From Candidatus Latescibacterota bacterium (lineage in GTDB: Bacteria > Krumholzibacteriota > Krumholzibacteriia > WVZY01), in contig WVZY01000018.1 of assembly GCA_011772205.1 (NCBI GenBank), positions 1 to 56,976 of the forward strand: DNA of 56,976 bases, given 5' to 3'. A program made the translations under genes and the position numbers. Below the pieces are notes generated by a model, which was not told the origin of the DNA, did not search any database, and saw only the letters and a program-made list of their open reading frames with translations. Numbering within the stretch: the stretch's first letter is position 1; every line of letters starts with the position of its first letter. Positions 43,397-52,188 of this stretch are shown here, in pieces.

Positions 43397-43482
43397 TGAA
43401 ACATCAAGTCCTTTTGTGTGGTACACTGCTTTGAAATGGTGTTGATTAGAATCTGTATTTCAGAATCGCATGATATAGCATA

Positions 43483-44811
43483 ATGAACGATACGCACGAT
43501 CCAAAACGAAGAAGCTGGGTTGAGTCGGCAAACGATCCGGAATGTGATTTTCCCATTCAGAATCTGCCGTTTGGTGTGTTCAGGCGATCCGGGAGTGACG
43601 AGCCGCCCAGGGCGGGCGTTGCAATCGGTGATTGGGTTTTGGATATCACCGCCTGCCTGAAGAAAGGGATGTTCGATAATAAAGCGCGGGTGGCCGCCAA
43701 AGCTTGCAGTGCGGTGTTGCTCAATTCATTGATGGCGCTTGGAAAAGATTATTGGTCAGCGATCAGAGAACAAATAAGCGAGCTTCTTCGAGAGGATTCC
43801 AGCTTCTCTCGGGAAAGACGTGCGGACATCGAGGGATGTCTTATTCCCATGTCTGGGATCGAACCACTACTTCCCGTCCATATCGGTGATTACACCGACT
43901 TCTACGCGTCGATTTCTCATGCAACGAATGTGGAGAGCATGTTCCGGCCCCAAACTCCGCTTCCTCCGAATTACAAATATATACCGGTCGCCTACCACGG
44001 CCGCGCTTCCTCGATTATCCTCAGCGGAACACCTGTCCAAAGACCGCTTGGTCAGTGGCTGCACGAGAAAACGGACACTCCCAGCTTCGGACCGAGCGAG
44101 CGTCTCGATTATGAGATAGAAATCGGCTTTTACATCGGTCCGGGCAACGCTTTGGGTGAAGCGGTGGATATCGATATGGCGGAGGATCACATTTTTGGCT
44201 TTTGCATTGTAAATGATTGGTCGGCAAGGGATATTCAAGCATGGGAATACCAGCCTCTCGGACCTTTCTTGGGGAAAAGCTTTGCAACGACCATTTCGCC
44301 CTGGATCGTCACATTGGAAGCTCTCGAACCGTTCAGGACAAAACCGTTCAATCGCCCCAGGAGTTTCCCCGTACTAATGCCCTATTTGACGTCTTCTGTG
44401 AAAAACGAGCTCGGGGGGATCCATTTAACCCTGGAAGTGTACCTATCCTCGCAAACGATGCGAGAGGAAAAGTGTGATCCGTTTCTCGTGAGCCGCGGAA
44501 ATCTCAAGGACATGTACTGGACTGTCGCGCAGATGCTGGCGCATCACACGATCAACGGCTGTAACCTCCGTACTGGTGATCTGCTGGCCAGCGGCACCGT
44601 ATCCGGGAGCGAGAAAGACACCATGGGGTGTCTGCTGGAGCTCACCTGGGGAGGCAAGGAGCCGGTCAAACTGCCAACGGGCGAAAGGCGCCGCTTTCTC
44701 GAAGACGGGGATGAAGTGATCATGCGTGCCTACTGCGAGCGGTCTGGAAAGGCCCGAATAGGTTTCGGCGAGTGCCGGGGGATGGTGCTGCCGGCGGATA
44801 GCACCGAGTAG
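43483..44811 (+). CDS. fahA: Fumarylacetoacetase
   Basis: The 442-aa enzyme hydrolyses fumarylacetoacetate to fumarate and acetoacetate, the last step of tyrosine/homogentisate breakdown. An SH3-like N-terminal domain opens DFPIQNLPFGVFRR. The catalytic domain has IGDYTDFYASISHATNVE (metal Asp and catalytic His), PVAYHGRASSIILSGTP, LDYEIEIGFYIGPGN (metal Glu pair), and VNDWSARDIQAWEYQPLGPF (metal Asp, then the Lys in LGKSFATTISPW). All metal ligands appear intact, and length fits the eukaryote-like FAH form. No other tyrosine catabolic gene (hmgA, hppD, maiA) is adjacent. No Shine-Dalgarno sequence precedes the ATG; TGATATAGC lies just upstream and may be an extended -10 of a leaderless or short-leader promoter. 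Confidence 0.96.
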   Translation: MNDTHDPKRRSWVESANDPECDFPIQNLPFGVFRRSGSDEPPRAGVAIGDWVLDITACLKKGMFDNKARVAAKACSAVLLNSLMALGKDYWSAIREQISELLREDSSFSRERRADIEGCLIPMSGIEPLLPVHIGDYTDFYASISHATNVESMFRPQTPLPPNYKYIPVAYHGRASSIILSGTPVQRPLGQWLHEKTDTPSFGPSERLDYEIEIGFYIGPGNALGEAVDIDMAEDHIFGFCIVNDWSARDIQAWEYQPLGPFLGKSFATTISPWIVTLEALEPFRTKPFNRPRSFPVLMPYLTSSVKNELGGIHLTLEVYLSSQTMREEKCDPFLVSRGNLKDMYWTVAQMLAHHTINGCNLRTGDLLASGTVSGSEKDTMGCLLELTWGGKEPVKLPTGERRRFLEDGDEVIMRAYCERSGKARIGFGECRGMVLPADSTE

Positions 44812-44839
44812 CATGACTTATTGAAACGTGTGAACCGAA

Positions 44840-45304
44840 ATGCTCAAGCGGTTGATAAAGATTTTTGGAAGCGTACCCGGAGAGGATGTGGAGGTCGAGG
44901 CGAAGGACCAGATGCATGACATCCTCATTGCCACCTGCGCGCTGTTTCTCGAGTTGGCGAATATAGACGGTGAGTTCGATGATATCGAGCGCGAGAGCAT
45001 CCTCAGGATGTTGAAAGCCGAGTACAATCTATCCGAGGAGTACGCCGCCGAACTCACTGACGTGGCGAAGGAAGAACTCCAGGGAAAGATTGATTTATGG
45101 CAATTTACCAACCGAATCAATCGCAACTACTCGGATGGTGAAAAGATCCGAATTGTAGAACTCCTCTGGAAAATCGTGTACAGCGATGGAAAACTGGACG
45201 AGCACGAGGATTATCTGGTTCACAAGCTCGCCAGATTGCTCAGGCTCAATCACAGACAGCTCATTGACGCCAAGCAAAAAATAATTCATGATGGTTCTTC
45301 CTGA
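44840..45304 (+). CDS. TerB-family (tellurite resistance-like) protein
   Basis: This 154-aa all-alpha protein matches the TerB fold. The paired acidic motifs LFLELANIDGEFDDIERESI (~35-55) and IVYSDGKLDEHEDYLVHKLA (~112-132) correspond to the two D-G-x-[FIL]-x-x-x-E metal-binding-like turns of the family. Its founding member is a tellurite resistance protein, but most homologues are of unknown function and cytoplasmic or membrane-associated. No ter operon surrounds it: the neighbours are fumarylacetoacetase and a metallohydrolase. No ribosome-binding site is visible. Confidence 0.85.
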   Translation: MLKRLIKIFGSVPGEDVEVEAKDQMHDILIATCALFLELANIDGEFDDIERESILRMLKAEYNLSEEYAAELTDVAKEELQGKIDLWQFTNRINRNYSDGEKIRIVELLWKIVYSDGKLDEHEDYLVHKLARLLRLNHRQLIDAKQKIIHDGSS

Positions 45305-45389
45305 ATGAGTTCGGACAGATCAGACGCCGCAAGGATTGCTCTGCAGGCGTGAAACTTTTGGATCAAATGGGATGCTAAAGGAGGTTCAA

Positions 45390-46076
45390 ATGGTAAACCT
45401 GCGTTTTCATGGGCATTCGTGCTGGGAGATCGAAGGCAAATCGCACAGGTTGCTGATCGATCCGTTCATCACTGGAAACCAGCTGAGCGATGTCAAGGCG
45501 GATTCTTTTAAGAAGCTCGACGCGATTCTCATCACGCACGGTCATGCCGATCATGTGGGTGATAGCATTGAGATCGCAAAAAATACGGGTGCGTTGATCG
45601 TGTCGAATTACGAAATCGCAAACTACTGTATGAAAAGAGGCTGCACCGCTCACCCCCTTCATATCGGCGGTGGCAATACGTTTCCCTTCGGACATGTCAA
45701 GCTCACCATTGCTCACCACGGCTCCACAGGGCCCGGCGGGGAGGCGTTGGGGAATCCGGCGGGTATCGTTTTGACGATGGACGGTAAGAAGATATACCAC
45801 GCCGGGGATACGGCACTGTTCCTGGATATGAAATTGATCGCCGAAATGTACGGACCGTTGGATGTGGCCCTTCTGCCGATTGGGGATAACTTTACGATGG
45901 GCATCAAGGAAGCCGTCAAAGCAACGGAGTTTCTCGATGCAAAAATAAACATTCCCATGCACTATGACACGTTCCCATATATCGAAGTGGACCCAAAAGA
46001 TTTCATCGAGAAAGTGGAAGCTCAATCGCGCAAGGCGAAACTCGTGGCGGTTGGGGAGAGCTATTCTCTAGAGTAG
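45390..46076 (+). CDS. UPF0173 metal-dependent hydrolase (metallo-beta-lactamase fold)
   Basis: This 228-aa protein matches the UPF0173/YtkL-like group. It begins LRFHGHSCWEIEGKSHRLLI, has the zinc motif ILITHGHADHVGDS (HxHxDH, residues ~50-60), TIAHHGSTGPGG, and KKIYHAGDTALFLDM (Asp ligand), then ends with the His of NIPMHYDTFPYIE. These fill the binuclear zinc set of the fold. The family's substrate is not known; proposals are for phosphodiester or amide hydrolysis. AAAGGAGG is 5 nt upstream of the ATG at 45390, which sets the start. The gene is 85 bp after the TerB gene. Confidence 0.93.
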   Translation: MVNLRFHGHSCWEIEGKSHRLLIDPFITGNQLSDVKADSFKKLDAILITHGHADHVGDSIEIAKNTGALIVSNYEIANYCMKRGCTAHPLHIGGGNTFPFGHVKLTIAHHGSTGPGGEALGNPAGIVLTMDGKKIYHAGDTALFLDMKLIAEMYGPLDVALLPIGDNFTMGIKEAVKATEFLDAKINIPMHYDTFPYIEVDPKDFIEKVEAQSRKAKLVAVGESYSLE

Positions 46077-46115
46077 GCTGATACGCGGCAGACGTTCACT
46101 CATGGATATATAGCA

Positions 46116-46143
46116 GAGAGGATTGCTGTGTCAATCCCCTCTC
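46116..46143. other. Hairpin between convergent genes, resembling the dispersed repeat
   Basis: GAGAGGATTG (46116-46125) pairs with CAATC-cc-CTCTC (46132-46143) around a CTGTGT loop, with a two-base bulge. It lies between the convergent UPF0173 and HAD genes. Its GAGGATTGCTGTGT core is similar to GAGGATTGTTGCGTG in the right-end repeat, so it may be a diverged family member. No T tract follows, so it is not a canonical terminator. Confidence 0.45.
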
Positions 46144-46222
46144 GTGACTCGTAAAAGGGGGCGAGTGCGCATCGAGCGTCGCCTGCGAAGCCCTAATACT
46201 AGAGAAAAATCGGTATTGATCC

Positions 46223-46912
46223 CTACTCTATCTTCATCTTCTTCAAACAACTCACAAATTCCCCGAGCGAGTCGAACACCAGATCCGCCAGGCTGAAGTC
46301 AAAGCCCTTCGTCTCCTGTGACAGGATGATGACCACAGGAATCTTTGCTTCGATTGCGGCGAACATTCCCTTTTCCGCATCCTCTAAAACGAGGCATTCT
46401 GGAGGCGACACACCGATCAGCTCTGCCGCCGTTAAAAACGGGTCCGGGGCCGGCTTTAGTTTGGGTGCCACATCATTTCCGACGATCGCCTGGAAAACCC
46501 CATCCATTCCCGCACGTCGAAGCACCGCGCGTATGTCCGAGGTGGAGGAACCACTCGCAATCGCAAGCTGTTTGCTGCCCCCTACGAACAAACGGACCAT
46601 ATCCCTGGCTTCGTCATAGAACGTGATGCTCCCGTCCTCACAGTACCGGCTGAAGATGGTTTTTTTTTCTTCCTTGATTTTCTCGGGATCCAGATCGAGC
46701 CAGTGTCGCTTGATCTCTCCTTTGGCGCCGAGGCCGAGCGAAGTCCAGTATTTGTAGTATTCCTTTTCGTCCAATGCGTGTCCGTAGCGGGCAAAGACCT
46801 GTCTGTACGAGAGGTAGTGGTATTTTTCGCTTCTGGCGAGAAGCCCGTCGAAGTCGAATATGATCCCCTTTGCGGGACACAAAAGCTTTTCGAGTACGGG
46901 AAGTTTATCCAA
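46223..46912 (-). CDS. HAD-superfamily hydrolase (beta-phosphoglucomutase-like)
   Basis: The 229-aa protein is a subfamily I HAD phosphatase or mutase. Motif I is KGIIFDFDGLLARSE (nucleophile Asp ~20), with a helical cap between it and motif II, LAIASGSSTSDIRAVLRRAG (Ser ~115). Motif III/IV are KPAPDPFLTAAELIGVSPPE (Lys) and CLVLEDAEKGMFAAIEAKIP (Asp pair ~172). The GLLARSE and PAPDPFLTAA forms resemble beta-phosphoglucomutase/phosphoglycolate-type enzymes, so the substrate is probably a small phosphosugar, but this cannot be decided. The start overlaps the end of the upstream membrane protein gene by 8 nt, pointing to coupling. Confidence 0.88.
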   Translation of the reverse strand: MDKLPVLEKLLCPAKGIIFDFDGLLARSEKYHYLSYRQVFARYGHALDEKEYYKYWTSLGLGAKGEIKRHWLDLDPEKIKEEKKTIFSRYCEDGSITFYDEARDMVRLFVGGSKQLAIASGSSTSDIRAVLRRAGMDGVFQAIVGNDVAPKLKPAPDPFLTAAELIGVSPPECLVLEDAEKGMFAAIEAKIPVVIILSQETKGFDFSLADLVFDSLGEFVSCLKKMKIE

Positions 46913-47846
46913 GGTAGCGCTCCTTCAAAGGAATGGGCAGAATTCTCCGCACGAATTTATAAATAGCAAAACACTCGATCGTAAACGGCATGAATCCCAG
47001 AAAACCCAGGACGGGCATTTCGAACAATTTGATGTGGCCCCAGTACGGCACGTCATAATGCCATTTGGCCGTCGACCAGTAGTTCCAGAACTCCCAAAAG
47101 AGGCCGCAGACCAACCCGGAGAGAAAAAGGATACCCAGCGACCGGCCGTGTCCCGAAAAGAGTTCAGCGAGAATGGACCGCTCGCCCAACCGGTGATTGA
47201 TCGGGTCGAGGAAAAGCGCAAAGCCCAACCATACGAGCGGCGTCATATATGTGGAAGGCTTGACCACAGGAACCACCAGGCAAGCTAGCCCTAGAAAAAC
47301 GAGAATGGCGAACGCACTGGAACCCATCCGGGATGGTCCAGCAAACGGTGATGGACCCGGCAGCAGATCATCCAGCACCTGGTATGTCAAAAAGATCGCC
47401 GGCGAAATGGTGGCAAACGACCACGCATATCCCGAGTATCTCAACAAACGATTCTCGGGAAGGCCGACATAACGCCAGTTCTCGAGGAGGAGGTTGTACC
47501 CCTCGAAGATCAACCAGCTCCCTATCGATATCAATAGGAGCAGCGCAAACTCGCCGAAGTGGTCGGAGATGACCGACGTTCCCTTCAGCCGCTTGTGGAG
47601 GCCATCCATGAATAAGATATAACCGGTCCATTGGATCGGCGTGAAGTAGATACCGATCCAGTAATTTCCGGAGAACAGGAGGATCTCGCCCAACGCGACA
47701 ATGAGCAGCCCGGCAAGGGCGTACGAGGGGAATCCTCCGCCCTTCGTCTCTTCAATGGGCGGGCTGGATTCCTCCGCCTCCGCAGTCCGGCCTTCGCGAG
47801 GAAGTTTGTTGGGATTACTTGACTTACGCGGAATTTTGGCTATCAT
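46905..47846 (-). CDS. Unknown polytopic membrane protein with internal duplication
   Basis: I do not recognise this 313-aa protein. A charged N-terminal tail (~40 aa) is followed by about eight hydrophobic segments. Two halves look alike: ILFMDGLHKRLKGTSVISDH ... SWLIFEGYNLLLENWRYVGL (~75-150) and ALFLDPINHRLGERSILAEL ... GLFWEFWNYWSTAKWHYDVP (~205-280). Both share F-[ML]-D-x-[LI]-x-x-R-L near a membrane edge, then a [FW]E-[GF]-[YW]N motif and a W-x-Y. The aromatic and acidic residues inside or next to membrane segments could bind a polar ligand. It is the first gene of a two-gene unit with the overlapping HAD phosphatase. Upstream is a 276-bp divergent gap to moxR with no clear promoter. 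Confidence 0.8.
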   Translation of the reverse strand: MIAKIPRKSSNPNKLPREGRTAEAEESSPPIEETKGGGFPSYALAGLLIVALGEILLFSGNYWIGIYFTPIQWTGYILFMDGLHKRLKGTSVISDHFGEFALLLLISIGSWLIFEGYNLLLENWRYVGLPENRLLRYSGYAWSFATISPAIFLTYQVLDDLLPGPSPFAGPSRMGSSAFAILVFLGLACLVVPVVKPSTYMTPLVWLGFALFLDPINHRLGERSILAELFSGHGRSLGILFLSGLVCGLFWEFWNYWSTAKWHYDVPYWGHIKLFEMPVLGFLGFMPFTIECFAIYKFVRRILPIPLKERYLG

Positions 47847-48122
47847 TTCTTTTTGTCAGGATGGATTCGGATCAGCCAGCCCCCATGCAATTCATTTCAA
47901 TTGAGGAGGGTCTCTCGATCCGTCCCGGCTTGGCTCCAAGGATTCAGGGGCAACCGACTTCAAAAACGACAATCTTAGCGAAATCGGACAGAAGTAGCAA
48001 CCTTTCGTCGTCGGCTCGAACGCTAAACCCGAGCTACGAAAATACATAACCGATGGAACTATTTTTCTCTCTTTTTTGTTTAATCACATTACCTTATGAG
48101 CTTATGAGAACGGAGGATCGAT

Positions 48123-49109
48123 ATGGATTACGAAGTGCAGGCGATCAATGAACGGGTTGAAAGGGAAAGCCGCTTTATCCCGGAACTCCAGAAAGCCATT
48201 CAGACGGTGATTGTCGGTCAGCGTTACCTCATCGACCGGCTACTGATTGGCGTGCTCTGCGACGGTCATGTGCTCATCGAGGGGGTTCCGGGACTCGCAA
48301 AGACGCTTTCCGTGAAAACGCTCGCCAGCGCGATAAATACATCCTTTCAAAGGATCCAATTCACACCGGATCTGCTTCCCGCCGACCTCATCGGCACGCA
48401 GGTGTATGACCCGAGGGATCATTCGTTTACGGCCAAAAAGGGGCCGATTTTTTCTAACATCATCCTTGCCGATGAAATCAACCGCGCTCCGGCCAAGGTG
48501 CAGAGCGCGCTGTTGGAATGCATGCAGGAGCGACAGGTGACCATCGGCGAACAGACATTTCCTCTCGGATTTCCTTTTCTCGTGATGGCCACGCAGAATC
48601 CCATCGAGCAAGAGGGAACGTACCCGCTCCCGGAAGCACAGGTCGATCGGTTTATGCTCAAGCTGAGAATAACCTATCCCGGCAGGGAGGAAGAACGGAC
48701 CATCATGGAGAAAGTGACGGTGGAAGGTCTGCCGGAGGTTGCCCCCGTCATCGACCCCGATCGGCTGAGAGCGGCCCAGGAAGTGATCCGGGGTATCTAT
48801 ATCGATGAGAAGGTGAAGAACTACATACTCGATATTGTCTTTGCAACGCGTGATCCCGACAGCTTCAATCTTCCCATAAAACACCTCATTGCGTACGGAG
48901 CTTCGCCCCGGGCCAGCATCTATCTGGCCCAGGCGGGGAAAGCCCATGCATTCCTGAGGGGAAGAGGTTACGTGACTCCTGAGGATATCAAATCGATTGG
49001 CCCGGATGTGTTGAGGCACCGCGTAATCGTTACCTATGAAGCCGAAGCCGAGGAAATGGACTCCGAGGCAGTGATCCAAAGAGTCTTCGACGGAATCGAG
49101 GTTCCATGA
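48123..49109 (+). CDS. moxR: MoxR-type AAA+ ATPase
   Basis: The 328-aa MoxR ATPase has Walker A LIEGVPGLAKTLSVKTLA (~residues 43-55), the QRIQFTPDLLPADLIGTQVY block, Walker B IILADEINRAPAKVQSALLE (~110), and sensor VMATQNPIEQEGTYPLPEAQ (~150), followed by a lid (YGASPRASIYLAQAGKAHAF). MoxR ATPases act as chaperones for VWA-domain proteins, matching the downstream BatA and BatB. It heads the operon; CGGAGG is 6 nt before the ATG. Confidence 0.96.
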   Translation: MDYEVQAINERVERESRFIPELQKAIQTVIVGQRYLIDRLLIGVLCDGHVLIEGVPGLAKTLSVKTLASAINTSFQRIQFTPDLLPADLIGTQVYDPRDHSFTAKKGPIFSNIILADEINRAPAKVQSALLECMQERQVTIGEQTFPLGFPFLVMATQNPIEQEGTYPLPEAQVDRFMLKLRITYPGREEERTIMEKVTVEGLPEVAPVIDPDRLRAAQEVIRGIYIDEKVKNYILDIVFATRDPDSFNLPIKHLIAYGASPRASIYLAQAGKAHAFLRGRGYVTPEDIKSIGPDVLRHRVIVTYEAEAEEMDSEAVIQRVFDGIEVP

Positions 49110-49188
49110 GCGGATTTTCACCGCATGGAAACAGGCGCCACCTCGAGCAAAAACATGCAGCGACGTGTCGCTGCAAGATGGAGAAACG

Positions 49189-50115
49189 TTGAATACCAAA
49201 ACACGACAGACCTCTCGCGAAGAATCCTACGCGTCCGAACGCGACCTCACCGAAGTTCTCAAGAAGATCAGGAGGATTGAGATCTTTACCAGGAGGCTCG
49301 TGAACGACGTGTTTTCAGGGGAGTACCACAGTGTGTTCAAGGGACAGGGGATGGAGTTCGACGAAGTGCGGGAATATCAACCGGGTGACGATGTCCGGTC
49401 GATCGATTGGAACGTGACAGCACGGATGGGAACGCCGTATGTCAAGCGCTTCATCGAAGAGCGCGAGCTGGTGGTGATTTTTCTCCTAGACGTGAGTGCG
49501 TCGGGCCGCTTCGGAAGCGGAGAGAAAACCAAGCTCGATACCGCGGCCGAGATCTGCGCGGTTCTTGCGTTCAGTGCGATACAAAACAACGATAAAGTCG
49601 GAGCGGTGATCTTCTCCGACGATGTGGAGGAGTACATACCTCCTGACAAGGGAAGGAGGCATGCGCTGCACGTCATCCGAAAGATCCTGTTCTACCAGCC
49701 GAAGGGTCGAGGGACCGATATCGCAACGTCGCTCTCTTATTTGCTTCGAGTGATGAAGCGAAGGGCGGTCGTATTTCTCCTAAGCGATTTCCTCTCGCCG
49801 GATTTTTCGCAGGAACTCGCACTGGCCGCCAAAAAGTTCGATCTCGTGGCCCTCAAGATTCGAGACCCCCGCGAGGAAATTTTCAGCAGCGCCAGAATGG
49901 TGCGGTTGTGGGATCAGGAGCGGGGTGTCGAGCACGTGATCGACCTAACCGGCCGGAATGCTGTAAATCGTTTCCGAAACAAGATAAGGGAGAGGGATAC
50001 GGCTCTCACCAACTTGTTCAATCGCTGCGGCGTGGATGTGATCGATATCGATACTCACTCGGACTACATCCAGCCGCTCGAATTGTTTTTCCGGGCCCGG
50101 GCGAAGAGACGATGA
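49189..50115 (+). CDS. DUF58 domain protein of the Bat operon
   Basis: The ~308-aa protein matches DUF58: EVLKKIRRIEIFTRRLVNDV, then the signature FSGEYHSVFKGQGMEFDEVR, REYQPGDDVRSIDWNVTARM (~70), and a degenerate VWA-like part (VVIFLLDVSASGRFGSGEKT and VFLLSDFLSPDF) that keeps a DxSxS-like MIDAS motif. It is cytoplasmic and always found beside MoxR; function is thought to be assembly or regulation of the VWA proteins. The start was set at TTG 49189, which has GGAG 5 nt upstream; a GTG at 49165 is also open. Its stop overlaps the next ATG (ATGATGA). Confidence 0.9.
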   Translation: MNTKTRQTSREESYASERDLTEVLKKIRRIEIFTRRLVNDVFSGEYHSVFKGQGMEFDEVREYQPGDDVRSIDWNVTARMGTPYVKRFIEERELVVIFLLDVSASGRFGSGEKTKLDTAAEICAVLAFSAIQNNDKVGAVIFSDDVEEYIPPDKGRRHALHVIRKILFYQPKGRGTDIATSLSYLLRVMKRRAVVFLLSDFLSPDFSQELALAAKKFDLVALKIRDPREEIFSSARMVRLWDQERGVEHVIDLTGRNAVNRFRNKIRERDTALTNLFNRCGVDVIDIDTHSDYIQPLELFFRARAKRR

Positions 50116-51095
50116 TGAATCATTCGAGGAAGCTAACAACCGGCGCTTTGAGGTCGGCGATCATCATATGGCTGTGCGGAGTTGTACTCAGCTGGATTCA
50201 TGCGGCGCCGCCCCGCCCGGCTCTCGGTGTCGACATCCAAACCACCGTCGATTCGGATTCAGTCACCGTCGGAGAAAGGCTTCATATCCGTTACGTCATC
50301 GATCATTCCGACTCTCTCGAGCTGCTTCCATTGACCGCTATCGAAACTGGATCATGCCATCTCATCTCGATCCGATTTGATGAGGAAAAACAAGATAGAG
50401 GTAAACGCAAAATAGCAACGATCGAAGTGTTCACACTGGATCTCGAAGAAGCGCATTTGCCCGGTGCGGAACTTCGGTTTCTCACGCCGTCGGGGGACAC
50501 TCTGTACGCAGTTGCCAATGACGTGACCGTGCCGGTGCGATCGCTGGTTGCCGCTGGAGGAGAGCTCAAGCCGCTCAAGGATCCTTGGGAGGCACCTTTT
50601 GATTATCTGCCGGTTATTATTGCTGCGGTCGCCGCGGTGGCGCTTGCGAGCGCGTTGTATCTACTGTGGAGAAATCGTAAACGGCGAATCCTTCCGGAGG
50701 TACTGAAGCCCGAGCTGCCGCCGGATTTTGTTGCCTTGATGGAACTCACCAGGATAGAGGGCCTGAAACTCCTGGACGAGGGCGAGTTCAAAAAGTACTA
50801 CACCCTTGTCACGGACGCGATTCGCAAGTACATCGAGAAACGATTCGGTATCGATGCAATGGACTGTACGACGGGCGAGATCCTGCTGAATCTCAACGCG
50901 ATCCGAAGGAGAGTGGACCATTTGGAGGAATTGCTTCGAGAAGCGGATCTCGTAAAGTTTGCAAAATTTATCCCAGGTATCGAAGCGGGCAAACGGGCGA
51001 TGAAAACGGCACGCGGCATCGTTGTTCGAACGACTCCTGCGAGCGAGCCTGATCCGGAAGTCAAGGTCTCGGTAGGAGCCGCTGGGAATCCATAG
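50112..51095 (+). CDS. DUF4381-like membrane protein of the Bat operon
   Basis: This 327-aa protein has an N-terminal signal/anchor (SAIIIWLCGVVLSWIHA), a periplasmic beta-sandwich (VDIQTTVDSDSVTVGERLHI ... DVTVPVRSLVAAGG, ~40-170), a transmembrane helix (YLPVIIAAVAAVALASALYL), then a cytoplasmic helical part (LDEGEFKKYYTLVTDAIRKYIEKRF, ~225-250). This layout is that of the DUF4381-like partner found between DUF58 and BatA in many Bat operons; the beta-sandwich also resembles BatD. The start ATG overlaps the DUF58 stop, so the two are coupled. The precise role is not known. Confidence 0.8.
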   Translation: MMNHSRKLTTGALRSAIIIWLCGVVLSWIHAAPPRPALGVDIQTTVDSDSVTVGERLHIRYVIDHSDSLELLPLTAIETGSCHLISIRFDEEKQDRGKRKIATIEVFTLDLEEAHLPGAELRFLTPSGDTLYAVANDVTVPVRSLVAAGGELKPLKDPWEAPFDYLPVIIAAVAAVALASALYLLWRNRKRRILPEVLKPELPPDFVALMELTRIEGLKLLDEGEFKKYYTLVTDAIRKYIEKRFGIDAMDCTTGEILLNLNAIRRRVDHLEELLREADLVKFAKFIPGIEAGKRAMKTARGIVVRTTPASEPDPEVKVSVGAAGNP

Positions 51096-51110
51096 CATAA
51101 GGTTGAACGC

Positions 51111-52100
51111 GTGTTTCGGTTCGAATATCCATATGCTTTTCTTCTCCTTCTGTTGATACCGGCGGCGTTCTATATCCGCAGATGGAGAAGGTCTCGAGAG
51201 CGAAGCGTAGCTTTTTCCTCTCTCGAGCTTTTCAAGGGGACGGGGCTGGAAGCCTCGATGTGGAAGCGGTATGCGAGAACCGCCCTCCGCGCGGCGACGC
51301 TGCTTCTTATTGTCCTTGCACTCGCAAGACCCCAGACGGGCAGATCGGAGTCGGTCATCCACACGGAGGGAGTGGACATTCTACTCGTTCTCGATATCAG
51401 CGGCAGCATGCAAGCGCAAGATTTCAAGCCGAAAAACCGTCTCGAAGCGGCGAAAGAAGTAGTAAAAAAGTTCATCTCCAAGCGGGATAATGACCGCATC
51501 GGCCTGGTTGCTTTCGCATCGCAGGCGATCACACAGTGTCCGGTCACGTTGGACCACCATGTTCTCACACGGCTCGTAGAAGAGGTCGATATTGGAATGC
51601 TCGAAGACGGCACGGCAATCGGGGTTGCACTCGCCACCGCATGCAACCGCCTCAAGGACAGCCGGGCGGAAAGTCGTGTGGTGGTACTCCTTACGGACGG
51701 GCAGAACAACGCTGGCAGTGTGGATCCTACTACAGCCGCGAAAGTTGCGCGGTCCTTGGGGATCAAAGTCTATACGATCGGTGTCGGGACACGCGGGATC
51801 GTGCCGATGCCGGTGGACGATCCGCTCTTGGGAAGAAGGATTGTGCCGATGCGAGTAGACATCGATGAGGAAACCCTCGAGCGCATCGCCGATATCACCA
51901 AAGGCAAATTCTTCCTCGCCACTGACAGCGAGGAGCTCAAAGGTATATACGACAAAATCGACGAGTTGGAAAAGACGAAGATCGAGGCGAGAACATTCAC
52001 CAGTTACACGGACCGGTTTGCGTGGTTTGCGCTCCCGGCACTGTGCGTACTCGCCCTCGAACTCGTCACACGGGAATTTTTATTGAGGGAAATACCCTGA
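51111..52100 (+). CDS. batA: BatA, VWA-domain membrane protein
   Basis: The 329-aa aerotolerance protein has two N-terminal membrane segments (AFLLLLLIPAAFYIRRW and TALRAATLLLIVLALARP), a VWA domain with intact MIDAS (LLVLDISGSMQAQDF, ~residues 83-97; Thr in LEDGTAIG; Asp in VVLLTDGQNN), and a final membrane helix (FAWFALPALCVLALELV). The VWA domain would face the periplasm or cytoplasmic side between helices and bind partners through a divalent cation. GTG start; AAGG upstream at ~10 nt. Confidence 0.95.
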   Translation: MFRFEYPYAFLLLLLIPAAFYIRRWRRSRERSVAFSSLELFKGTGLEASMWKRYARTALRAATLLLIVLALARPQTGRSESVIHTEGVDILLVLDISGSMQAQDFKPKNRLEAAKEVVKKFISKRDNDRIGLVAFASQAITQCPVTLDHHVLTRLVEEVDIGMLEDGTAIGVALATACNRLKDSRAESRVVVLLTDGQNNAGSVDPTTAAKVARSLGIKVYTIGVGTRGIVPMPVDDPLLGRRIVPMRVDIDEETLERIADITKGKFFLATDSEELKGIYDKIDELEKTKIEARTFTSYTDRFAWFALPALCVLALELVTREFLLREIP

Positions 52101-52188
52101 ACTGTGTATCCCTCCCTCCGGTGCAGCGCTGCTTCGGCCGGCCAAAGAAAACTGCTGCGGGATGCCGGGTTGATCGAATCATAACGCT

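Noticed and set aside
49908-50111. Longer N-terminus of the DUF4381-like protein inside the DUF58 gene
   Set aside because: The DUF58 frame is well supported there; the signal sequence begins at the overlapping ATG at 50112.
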